From an uncultured Acidimicrobiaceae bacterium (lineage in GTDB: Bacteria > Actinomycetota > Acidimicrobiia > Spongiisociales > UBA5794): DNA of 64,000 nt. The position numbers and the translations under genes were made by a program. The DNA lies in contig CAMYMC010000026.1 in the NCBI GenBank assembly GCA_947259365.1, positions 1-64,000 on the forward strand. The letters are read 5' to 3'. Below are positions 7,593-14,632 of this stretch, piece by piece (positions within the stretch are counted from its first letter, which is position 1; every line of letters begins with the position of its first letter). The notes below the pieces were generated by a model, which did no database searches, had not been told where the DNA came from, and saw only the letters and a program-made list of their open reading frames with translations.

Positions 7593-8447
7593 ATGGTGAC
7601 GGGGCGCGACGAGGGGCATCGGCGGCACCAGCCGAGTGGTGAGGCGTCGGCAGCACCGGGCACCTGGCCGCGTGATTCGCGCGACCGGGCCCAGCCGCGG
7701 AGCCGACTCGATCAGGCCCTGACGATCGCCCGCACCCCGTCCCAGCCGTGGGTGGAGCTCCACCCGGCCCAGCCCGTCGCATCACCGGTACCCGACGCCG
7801 AGACGGCTGGCCGTGCCGGCGCCGGGGCCGGCTCGTTCTCCACCGACACGGCCACTGCGGGCACGTCGCTGAGCGCCTGGGGCGCGGCGAGGGCCGCCTC
7901 ACCCCGCCTGGCAGAGGGGACCCGGGGCCGACAGCCGGGTGAGCCGGCGGAGGGGGAACCGGTGCCGGACGCCCAATCGGCCTACGCGGCATCGGTGACC
8001 GGTGCCAGGCCTGAGTCCGTCGTCGATCTGCGCACGCCGACCGCCGAATACGCGTCGGGGACCGCTCGCGGGGGCGACTACGGTCTCGGCCGCCGCTGGG
8101 GTGCGTCGTGGCGGGATGCCGCCCAGGGCTGGGTGAGCACCGGCCACGGCGATCCGGTGTGGAGACCCGTCGTGACGACGACGGATCAGCTGGCGACCTG
8201 GGACGTCGACACGTACCTGGGCGTGGTCACAGCCGAAGTCGCGGTCGAAGCCGCCGGCTCCGACTTCCGCCAGCTCGGCTCGACGCTGGCTCGCGGCAGG
8301 CACATCGGGATCGAGGGTCTCGTCGAAGAGGCCATCGAGCGCGGGGCCCACGCCGTCGTGGGGATGGGGATGCAGTACACCCCGATCGGGGACCGTCTCC
8401 TCATGACGATCACCGGGACCGCGGTCACGCTGCGGGAAAAGCGCTGA
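7593..8447 (+). CDS. UPF0145 (YbjQ-like) domain protein with long low-complexity N-terminus
   Basis: 284 residues. The last ~90 (TDQLATWDVDTYLGVVTAEV ... HAVVGMGMQYTPIGDRLLMTITGTAVTL) form a UPF0145/YbjQ domain, a small alpha/beta fold known as a pentamer of unclear function. The first ~190 residues are Ala/Gly/Pro/Arg-rich and probably disordered. Bacterial UPF0145 proteins are usually just the ~105-residue domain, so the extension is unusual. Divergent from trmD. The true start may lie further downstream. Confidence 0.7.
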   Translation: MVTGRDEGHRRHQPSGEASAAPGTWPRDSRDRAQPRSRLDQALTIARTPSQPWVELHPAQPVASPVPDAETAGRAGAGAGSFSTDTATAGTSLSAWGAARAASPRLAEGTRGRQPGEPAEGEPVPDAQSAYAASVTGARPESVVDLRTPTAEYASGTARGGDYGLGRRWGASWRDAAQGWVSTGHGDPVWRPVVTTTDQLATWDVDTYLGVVTAEVAVEAAGSDFRQLGSTLARGRHIGIEGLVEEAIERGAHAVVGMGMQYTPIGDRLLMTITGTAVTLREKR

Positions 8448-8455
8448 CCCCGGGC

Positions 8456-9688
8456 TCAACCCGAGGGAATCTCCTCGAACGGCAGGTCCTTGTCGACGCG
8501 AAGGTCACCCGGTAGGCCCAGCACCCTCTCCCCGATGATGTTGCGCTGGACGGCATCGGTGCCTCCTCCGATCCGCAGACCGGGGGTCCCCAGCGCGCCG
8601 GCCTGCCACTCCCCCGCCCACGGCACCCCCTTGCCGAGCCCCATGGCCTCCGGCCCCAGCAGGTCGAGGGCGAGGTCGTAGACGTCGCCGAGCACGTCGG
8701 TCGCGGCGAGCTTCATGATCGAGCCTTCCGGGCCGGGCATCCGGCCCTGCGAGATCGCCGTCAGCAGCCGCATCATCGTGAAACGCAGCGCCTCCGCCCG
8801 GGCGTAGATGTCGGCGTACCGTGCCCGCACGTCGGGGTCGGCGGACCTGCCCTGCTGCCTGATGAGGTCCTTGAGTCCGTTGAGGATCCGCTCCCCGCCT
8901 CCGATGGCGGCGATGCGTTCCCACATGAACGTCGTGATCACGACCCGCCACCCGTCGCCGACCGCCCCGACGCGGGCCGCGTCCGGGACTCGAACGTCGT
9001 CGAGAAAGACCTCGTTGAACGTGGCGGCGTCGGTCATCTGTCGCAGCGGCCTCGCCTCGATGCCGGGACTTCCCATGTCGACCATGAACGCCGTCAGGCC
9101 TCGGTGCTTGGCGGCGGCGGGGTCGTGGCGGGCAATGCAGAGCCCCCAGTCGGAGTGGTGGGCGAACGTCGTCCACACCTTCTGACCCGTGACGCGCCAT
9201 TCGTCGCCGTCGCGGCTCGCCGTGGTCCGCAACCCGGCGAGATCGGAGCCGGCACCCGGCTCGCTGAAGAGCTGGCACCACACCTCGTCGCCGCGCAGGA
9301 GCGGGGCGAGAAAGCGTCGTCGCTGGTCCTCCGAGCCGTGCATCATCACCGCCGGGCCGCACCAGCCCAGTCCGACGATGAGGGCGTCGTGGGGAACGTC
9401 AAAGGCTCCCTCCTCCTGGCGGAAGATGATGGACTCGATGAGCGTGCCGCCGCGCCCGCCGTACTCCTCCGGCCACGAGATGCCGGCCCATCCGTTGTCG
9501 AACTTGAGCCGCTGCCACGCCTTTGCCTCGGCGAGCTTCGCCTCCTCGTCCTCGGGACCCCACTCGGCGACGATGGCCGAGGGGGCGACGCTGTCGGCGG
9601 GGATGGGCGAGGCGTGGGCTGCGAGGAAACGGCGGGCCTCGGCGCGGAATTCGGCCTCGGACGGGGAGTCGTAGGGGTCCATCGCCAC
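8456..9688 (-). CDS. acyl-CoA dehydrogenase
   Basis: 410 residues with the full ACAD plan. The N-terminal helical domain includes FDNGWAGISWPEEYGG, the FAD/substrate beta domain includes WCQLFSEPGAGSDLAGLRT and VTGQKVWTT, and the C-terminal helical domain includes GGTDAVQRNIIGERVLGLP. It oxidises an acyl-CoA to enoyl-CoA, passing electrons to ETF (etfBA are at 41.8-43.5 kb). The ending resembles actinobacterial FadE enzymes. Directly downstream of the TetR regulator and probably controlled by it. Confidence 0.92.
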   Translation of the reverse strand: MAMDPYDSPSEAEFRAEARRFLAAHASPIPADSVAPSAIVAEWGPEDEEAKLAEAKAWQRLKFDNGWAGISWPEEYGGRGGTLIESIIFRQEEGAFDVPHDALIVGLGWCGPAVMMHGSEDQRRRFLAPLLRGDEVWCQLFSEPGAGSDLAGLRTTASRDGDEWRVTGQKVWTTFAHHSDWGLCIARHDPAAAKHRGLTAFMVDMGSPGIEARPLRQMTDAATFNEVFLDDVRVPDAARVGAVGDGWRVVITTFMWERIAAIGGGERILNGLKDLIRQQGRSADPDVRARYADIYARAEALRFTMMRLLTAISQGRMPGPEGSIMKLAATDVLGDVYDLALDLLGPEAMGLGKGVPWAGEWQAGALGTPGLRIGGGTDAVQRNIIGERVLGLPGDLRVDKDLPFEEIPSG

Positions 9689-9722
9689 GACGATAGGACG
9701 CCGCCGGGCTCGAAGCGGCCCC

Positions 9723-10310
9723 TCAGTCGCGACGGAGCCCGCCGAGGAGGAACCCGGTCACGGTGTCGGCGACCTCGTGGACCCGCTCCTTCGGGTCCTC
9801 CGACGTCCGCAGGACCCGACCGGCGGCCATGATGACCTCGAAGATGAGCCGGGCCGCCACATCCGGCGGCATCTCCCGGAAGGCGCCGTCCTTCACACCG
9901 CGGCGGTACAGCTTGACGAACGCGGACGAGAGGCTGACGTGGGTCTCGGCGATCTGGGCCTGGGATGCCGGATCGAGCCGGTGGACCTCGGTGTGGAGGA
10001 GCGAGCCGAGCGGATCGGTGGCGACGAACTGGATCATCCGCTGGGCGAGCTCCCCGAGGGCCTCCGGCGGCGGCACCCCGTCGGGGATCCCCCCGACCAT
10101 CTCAGCGGCGATCGCCGGCAGCCGGTCCTCGACGAGCTGGACGAGGACGTCCTCCTTCGACGCGAAGTACTCGTAGAACGTCGTGCGCCCGATGCCGGCC
10201 GCATAGGCGATGTCGGCGTGGGTGACGTTGACGTAGCCCACGGAAGAGAAGAGGTTCTCCGCGGCGTGGAGGAGTTCGCCTCGCACCTCGGACCTGTGGC
10301 TCGTGCTCAT
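9723..10310 (-). CDS. TetR family transcriptional regulator
   Basis: 195 residues. The N-terminal helix-turn-helix is LLHAAENLFSSVGYVNVTHADIAYAAGIGRTTFYEYFASKEDVL. A helical ligand-binding domain follows. It precedes the acyl-CoA dehydrogenase gene by 34 bp on the same strand and is divergent from the heme importer genes. The most likely effector is an acyl-CoA, inferred only from the neighbour. I could not identify a convincing operator in the 130-bp divergent region. Confidence 0.9.
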   Translation of the reverse strand: MSTSHRSEVRGELLHAAENLFSSVGYVNVTHADIAYAAGIGRTTFYEYFASKEDVLVQLVEDRLPAIAAEMVGGIPDGVPPPEALGELAQRMIQFVATDPLGSLLHTEVHRLDPASQAQIAETHVSLSSAFVKLYRRGVKDGAFREMPPDVAARLIFEVIMAAGRVLRTSEDPKERVHEVADTVTGFLLGGLRRD

Positions 10311-10440
10311 GTGTGTGGGTCGTCCGTCTCAGGCCGGGTCTCGGGCAGTGTATCCGGCCCCCGGCGCTTCGATCTCGACTCGCTGTCGGATTCTCGTCCC
10401 CATACCGTCGCCGCGACCGACGACAACCCGAGGTTTCACG

Positions 10441-11469
10441 ATGCAACGCAGATTCCCGATCATCCTCGCTGCGATCGCCATCCTCGCGACTGCGTGTGGT
10501 GACGACGGCGACGCGACCGCGACGTCGCGCCCGGCAACGACGGCGGCACCCACGACGACGGCACCTCCCGCGCCGACGGCGCCGCCCATCACGTCGGCGA
10601 CGCCCGCTCCGACGGCCGCGCCTGCAGCGCTCCGGTTCACCGGAGCCGACGGCGTCGAGTCGGTCATCGAAGACACCAGCCGAGTCGTGGTGCTCAACGG
10701 CGACCTGGTCGAGGTGATCTACGAGCTGGGAGCCGCCGATCGAATCGCGGCGGTCGACGTGACCGCGACGTACCCGCCGGCCGCCGACGAGCTGCCAAAG
10801 ATCGGCTTCGGGCAGCAGCTCGCCGCCGAGGCCGTGCTCTCGTTCGGGCCGACCCTCGTCATCGGGGATGAGCTCGTGGCGCCCCAGGAGTCCATCGACC
10901 AGATCCGTGCCGCCGGGATCCCCGTCGTCATCCTCGAGACTCAGACGACCCTCGGAGGCGTCGCGACGAAGATCCGCGAGGTGGCCTCCCTCCTCGGTCT
11001 CGACGAGGAAGGCGCTTCCCTCGCGGCCCGAGTCGAGGAGGAGATCGAAGACGCCAGACTGCTCGCAGCCGGCGCCACCGACCAACAGAACGTTGCATTC
11101 ATCTATGTACGTGGCCCGGAGACCCTCCTCCTGTTCGGGCAGGGCATGGTCACCCAGGCGATGATCGAAGGCGCCAACGCGGTGGACTCGGGCGCCGTCG
11201 CCGGTGTTCGCGGCGCAGCACCACTGACGCCTGAGGCCCTCGTCGCCGCCGCGCCGGACGTCATCGTCGTGCCGTCGCTCGGACTTGCCGCGCTCGGCGG
11301 CATCGCTGAGCTCGTGAAGATCCCCGGCGTCGCAGAGACGCCGGCCGGACGGGAAGGGCGGTTCCTCGCGTACGAGGACACGTTCTTCCTCAACTTCGGA
11401 CCTCGCACCGGCGAGGCGTTGCGCCGCCTCGTTCTCGACCTCTATCCCGGGCTCGCCGCGGACGCGTGA
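10441..11469 (+). CDS. hmuT: heme/hemin ABC transporter substrate-binding lipoprotein (HmuT-like)
   Basis: 342 residues. The signal peptide MQRRFPIILAAIAILATAC ends in a lipobox with the lipidated Cys. A Thr/Pro/Ala-rich linker of about 45 residues follows, then a class III binding-protein domain. VVLNGDLVEVIYELGAADRIAAVDVTATYPP and LPKIGFGQQLAAEAVLSFGPTLVI are typical of HmuT. It captures heme outside the membrane and delivers it to the permease encoded next. The start was chosen for the signal peptide and a GAGG ribosome binding site. A B12 or siderophore ligand is less likely but possible. Confidence 0.85.
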   Translation: MQRRFPIILAAIAILATACGDDGDATATSRPATTAAPTTTAPPAPTAPPITSATPAPTAAPAALRFTGADGVESVIEDTSRVVVLNGDLVEVIYELGAADRIAAVDVTATYPPAADELPKIGFGQQLAAEAVLSFGPTLVIGDELVAPQESIDQIRAAGIPVVILETQTTLGGVATKIREVASLLGLDEEGASLAARVEEEIEDARLLAAGATDQQNVAFIYVRGPETLLLFGQGMVTQAMIEGANAVDSGAVAGVRGAAPLTPEALVAAAPDVIVVPSLGLAALGGIAELVKIPGVAETPAGREGRFLAYEDTFFLNFGPRTGEALRRLVLDLYPGLAADA

Positions 11470-12509
11470 CGGGGCGGACCGCCACCGGGCCGAGCCGGGT
11501 GCATCGAGCTCGGCTCGCCTTCGCCCTGCTCGGCGTGGGCGTGGCCGGCTTCGCTGCGCTGAACCTGGCGATGGGCGCCGTAGCCGTACCCCCGGCCGAC
11601 GTCGTCACCATCGTTGCCCGCAAGCTCGGCTGGGCCATTGGTGACGAGCCAACCTTTCAGGCGAGCGCCGTCGTGTGGAACATCAGGGTGCCCCGCACCA
11701 TCACCGGGGTTGCCGTTGGCGCCGGCCTCGGTGCCGCCGGTGCTGCGCTCCAGGGGCTGTTCCGTAACCCGCTCGCAGACGGCCAGCTCCTCGGTCTCGG
11801 GCCGGGTGCGTCCCTCGGTGCGGTGTTCGTCCTCGCCGGGCTGGCAGGCGGATCCGAAGCGTCCCTCGCCGGTGGTGCAGCCGGGGGCATCATCACTGCA
11901 CTCGTCGTCCGGCGGCTCGATGCTCGCGGAGGCGGCGACCCTCTCAGGACCGTTGTCGTCGGGATCGCGCTCGGTGCCGCCCTTTCGGCGTGGGTCGGCT
12001 TCGCCGTCTTCGCCCTCGATCGCGGGAGCGTCCCCCCCGTGGAGTTCTGGCTCCTCGGCAGCCTCACCGGATCCACCGGCCCGGTGGCGGTGCGAACTGC
12101 CGTCATCACGATCATCGGGATCGCCGTTCTCGTCGGCTCCGCCGGCTCCCTCGACGTCATGGCGCTCGGCCGATCCGACGCCGAGCATCTCGGCGTCGAC
12201 ACGAGGATGGTCTCGGCCGTCGTGCTCATCGCAACCGGTGCCGTCGTCGGGGTGACGGTGGGCGCCGCCGGAGTCGTCGGCTTCGTCGGCCTCGTCTCCC
12301 CCCACATCGCACGGCGCGTCGTCGGGCCCCGCAACCGGCCCGTGCTCGCCGCGTCGGCGCTCATCGGGGCAATCCTCGTCTCGGCGGCCGACCTCGTGGC
12401 GCGAACGATCGCCTCGCCCATCGAGATCCCGGTCGGTCTCGTCACCGCTTCGGTTGGCGGGCCGTTCTTCGTCTGGCTCCTCCAGCGGACGCGGCACGCG
12501 GCGTCATGA
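11466..12509 (+). CDS. hmuU: FecCD/BtuC-family ABC permease (HmuU-like)
   Basis: 347 residues with about ten hydrophobic helices. Landmarks are RVPRTITGVAVGAGLGAAGAALQGLFRNPLADGQLLGLGPGASLGAVF and GVVGFVGLVSPHIARRVVGPRNRPVL, the EAA-like coupling region. The GTG start overlaps the hmuT stop (GTGA) and the stop overlaps the hmuV ATG (ATGA), so the three genes are coupled. It forms the membrane channel of the importer. Confidence 0.9.
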   Translation: MTGRTATGPSRVHRARLAFALLGVGVAGFAALNLAMGAVAVPPADVVTIVARKLGWAIGDEPTFQASAVVWNIRVPRTITGVAVGAGLGAAGAALQGLFRNPLADGQLLGLGPGASLGAVFVLAGLAGGSEASLAGGAAGGIITALVVRRLDARGGGDPLRTVVVGIALGAALSAWVGFAVFALDRGSVPPVEFWLLGSLTGSTGPVAVRTAVITIIGIAVLVGSAGSLDVMALGRSDAEHLGVDTRMVSAVVLIATGAVVGVTVGAAGVVGFVGLVSPHIARRVVGPRNRPVLAASALIGAILVSAADLVARTIASPIEIPVGLVTASVGGPFFVWLLQRTRHAAS

Positions 12510-13264
12510 CGCTGTTGCACGCATCCGGGGCTGGGTTCGAGATCGGGGATAGAACGCTCCTCGCCGGGCTCGACCTCGCTGTGGGCGCCGGCGAACTCGT
12601 GGCCATCGTCGGTCCCAACGGCGCCGGCAAGACCACAGCGCTCGGGCTGCTCGCCGGCGATCTCCACCCGAGCGCCGGTTCGGTGTCGATCACAGGGCGG
12701 CCCGTCGGCGCCATGCCGCTTGCGGAGCGGGCCCTGCTCCGTGCCGTCCTCCCCGCCCGAACAGAGCCCGACGTGCCGTTCACCGTGCGCGAGGTCGTCG
12801 AACTCGGCCGGCGCCCTCACGGCGACGCAGGCACCGGCGGAACGGTCGCCGTGGAGAAAGCGATGCAGCGGACCGATGTCGATACGCTGGCGGGACGCGC
12901 GTTCCGTGAGCTCTCGACCGGCGAACAGGCCCGGGTCACCCTCGCCAGGGTCCTCGCCCAGGCCGCCCCGGTCGTCCTTCTCGACGAGCCGACCTCGTCG
13001 CTCGACATCCGCCACGGGGCCCTCGTCATGGCGACGCTGCGGGTCACCGGGGACGAAGGAGCGGCGGTGGTCGCCGTGCTCCACGACCTCAACCTCGCGG
13101 CGGCCCACGCCGACCGGGTCGTGGTGCTCGCCGAGGGTCGTGTCGCCGCCGACGGTGCTCCGGGCGATGTGCTCAGCTCGCGTCTGCTGTCCGACGTGTA
13201 CGGGCACCCGGTGCGGGTCATCCCCCACCCGTTGCACTCCGACTCGGTGCTCATCGTCTCCTAG
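12506..13264 (+). CDS. hmuV: heme ABC transporter ATP-binding protein (HmuV-like)
   Basis: 252 residues. Walker A is GPNGAGKTT, Walker B is VVLLDEPTSSLD, and the H-loop is VLHDLNLA. The signature motif reads LSTGEQARVTLARVLAQ, where LSGGE is usual, so the second Gly is replaced by Thr. It powers heme import with HmuU. No heme oxygenase gene follows; the cluster ends in a stem-loop shared with the convergent CDF gene. Confidence 0.9.
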   Translation: MTLLHASGAGFEIGDRTLLAGLDLAVGAGELVAIVGPNGAGKTTALGLLAGDLHPSAGSVSITGRPVGAMPLAERALLRAVLPARTEPDVPFTVREVVELGRRPHGDAGTGGTVAVEKAMQRTDVDTLAGRAFRELSTGEQARVTLARVLAQAAPVVLLDEPTSSLDIRHGALVMATLRVTGDEGAAVVAVLHDLNLAAAHADRVVVLAEGRVAADGAPGDVLSSRLLSDVYGHPVRVIPHPLHSDSVLIVS

Positions 13265-13276
13265 CCCGGCGCCCCC

Positions 13277-13293
13277 GTCGGCTACCAGCCGAC
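13277..13293. terminator. stem-loop between convergent hmuV and CDF genes
   Basis: GTCGGCT (13277-13283) and AGCCGAC (13287-13293) form a perfect 7-bp stem with a 3-nt loop, spanning the CDF stop codon and lying 12 bp after the hmuV stop. Its symmetric position between converging genes suggests a bidirectional terminator. There is no T-tract on either side. Confidence 0.45.
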
Positions 13294-14175
13294 GTCGGCG
13301 CATCCGGCGTGGGACCGAGGCTCGATCTGGAACGTCGCGTGGTCGATCCCGTGCTCCGCGCTGAGGATGGCGCGAGCCTCGTCGAGCACGGGGTGGGAGG
13401 GGGCGTCGTCGGCGATGACGAGGTGCGCCGAGGCGACGTCCATGTGCGAGGTGAGCGTCCAGACGTGCAGGTCGTGCACGTCGAGGACGCCTCCGATCTG
13501 CTCGAGTCGGGCGGCGACGTCGTCGAGGTCGAGACCCTCGGGTGCCGCCTGGACGAGGATGCGCAACGCCCGCCGCCCGAGACGCCACGCCCGGGGCAAG
13601 ATGAAGAGCCCGATAGCCGCGGCGAACACCGGATCGGCGCGATCCCACCCGGCATAGCCGTCGAGGAGCGCCGCCCCGATGACCCCCGCTGAGCCGAGGA
13701 GGTCGGCGAGCACCTCGAGCCTGGCACCCTCCACGTTGATCGAGCTCGCCGCCCTCCGGCGCAGGATCGACCATGCCGCGAGATTGACGGCGAGCCCGGC
13801 GGTACCCACGACGATCATGGCCCCCGTGCCGACCTCGACGGGTGCCCGGATTCGGGACACGGACTCCCAGAGCACGTAGCCCGAGACGGCGAACAGCAGG
13901 AGGGCGTTACCGAGAGCGGCGAGGATCTCGAGCCGGTAGAGACCGAACGTCCGTCCCGGCTCGCTCTTCGCTCGAGACGCGGCGAGGACGGCGGCGAGGG
14001 CCATGCCGAGCCCCAGAGCATCGGTTGCCATGTGCCCGGCGTCGGAGAGGAGCGCAAGCGAGCCGGTGGCGATCGCGGCGACGACCTCGACGGCCATGAA
14101 GCCGACGACGAGGACGAACGCCCCGAGCAACGGCCCGCGATGGTCCCCGTTGCCTCCGCGGGCGCCACCGGTCAC
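13282..14175 (-). CDS. cation diffusion facilitator (CzcD/ZitB-type) metal exporter
   Basis: 297 residues, six transmembrane helices and a cytoplasmic C-terminal domain. TM2 carries LLSDAGHMATDALG with the usual His and Asp. The TM5 counterpart reads ARLEVLADLLGSAGV, where Zn exporters have HxxxD, so one ligand His appears replaced by Glu. The C-terminal domain contains VLDVHDLHVWTLTSHMDVASAHLV and HATFQIE. The GTG start overlaps the stop of the ArsR gene (GTGA), making a two-gene operon. It probably exports Zn(II) or a similar divalent metal by proton antiport. Confidence 0.9.
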   Translation of the reverse strand: MTGGARGGNGDHRGPLLGAFVLVVGFMAVEVVAAIATGSLALLSDAGHMATDALGLGMALAAVLAASRAKSEPGRTFGLYRLEILAALGNALLLFAVSGYVLWESVSRIRAPVEVGTGAMIVVGTAGLAVNLAAWSILRRRAASSINVEGARLEVLADLLGSAGVIGAALLDGYAGWDRADPVFAAAIGLFILPRAWRLGRRALRILVQAAPEGLDLDDVAARLEQIGGVLDVHDLHVWTLTSHMDVASAHLVIADDAPSHPVLDEARAILSAEHGIDHATFQIEPRSHAGCADVGW

Positions 14176-14534
14176 CCGTGGTCCTCGTGCTCGTGGAGGT
14201 AGTGCTCGACGGCGACGTCGAGGAGCAGCCTGACGTGGGTGTCTGCGATCCTGTAGTGCACCGTGCGCCCTTCCTTGCGGGTGCGCACGAGCCCGGCGAG
14301 ACGCAGCTGCCGCAGCTGGTGGCTCGTCGCCGATTCGGACGAGCCGACGACCGCGGCGAGGTCGCCCACGCACAGCTCACCCGCCTCGAGCAGCGAGTAG
14401 ACCATCCGCAACCGGACGGGATCGGCGAGGAGACGGAAGTGCTGGGCGAGCACTTCGGCGTCGTCCGGGGACGGCAGGCGGGACCGTACGGCCTCGACCC
14501 GGGCCGGATCCACGAGACCTCCGGATGGGCTCAC
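14172..14534 (-). CDS. ArsR/SmtB family metal-sensing repressor with alpha-5 site
   Basis: 120 residues. Winged-helix core HFRLLADPVRLRMVYSLLEAGELCVGDLAAVVGSSESATSHQLRQL. The C-terminal helix has Asp98, His100, His111 and His114, matching the D-x-H-x10-H-x2-H alpha-5 site of CzrA/SmtB zinc sensors. The arsenic-type site is absent. It is expected to repress itself and the CDF exporter, releasing DNA when Zn(II) or a related ion binds. A matching operator lies 75 bp upstream of its start. Confidence 0.92.
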   Translation of the reverse strand: MSPSGGLVDPARVEAVRSRLPSPDDAEVLAQHFRLLADPVRLRMVYSLLEAGELCVGDLAAVVGSSESATSHQLRQLRLAGLVRTRKEGRTVHYRIADTHVRLLLDVAVEHYLHEHEDHG

Positions 14535-14608
14535 CGGTCGAGGGCCTTCCGAAGCCGGCGGATGCGCCCCGGCTCACCGGTCTTCCCCACGATCGTTCCC
14601 GACGTCAT

Positions 14609-14632
14609 ATATCTGAATGGTAGCTCAGATAT
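14609..14632. promoter_or_regulatory. operator for the ArsR/CDF operon
   Basis: Perfect inverted repeat ATATCTGA (14609-14616), 8-nt spacer, TCAGATAT (14625-14632), in an AT-rich patch between the ArsR start and the cofH stop. Size and symmetry fit a SmtB/CzrA-type 8-8 operator that overlaps the promoter. Confidence 0.65.

Noticed and set aside
10311-10440. GGCCGG...CCGGCC symmetry in the TetR/hmuT divergent region as an operator
   Set aside because: Very GC-rich with a long spacer, expected by chance in this composition.
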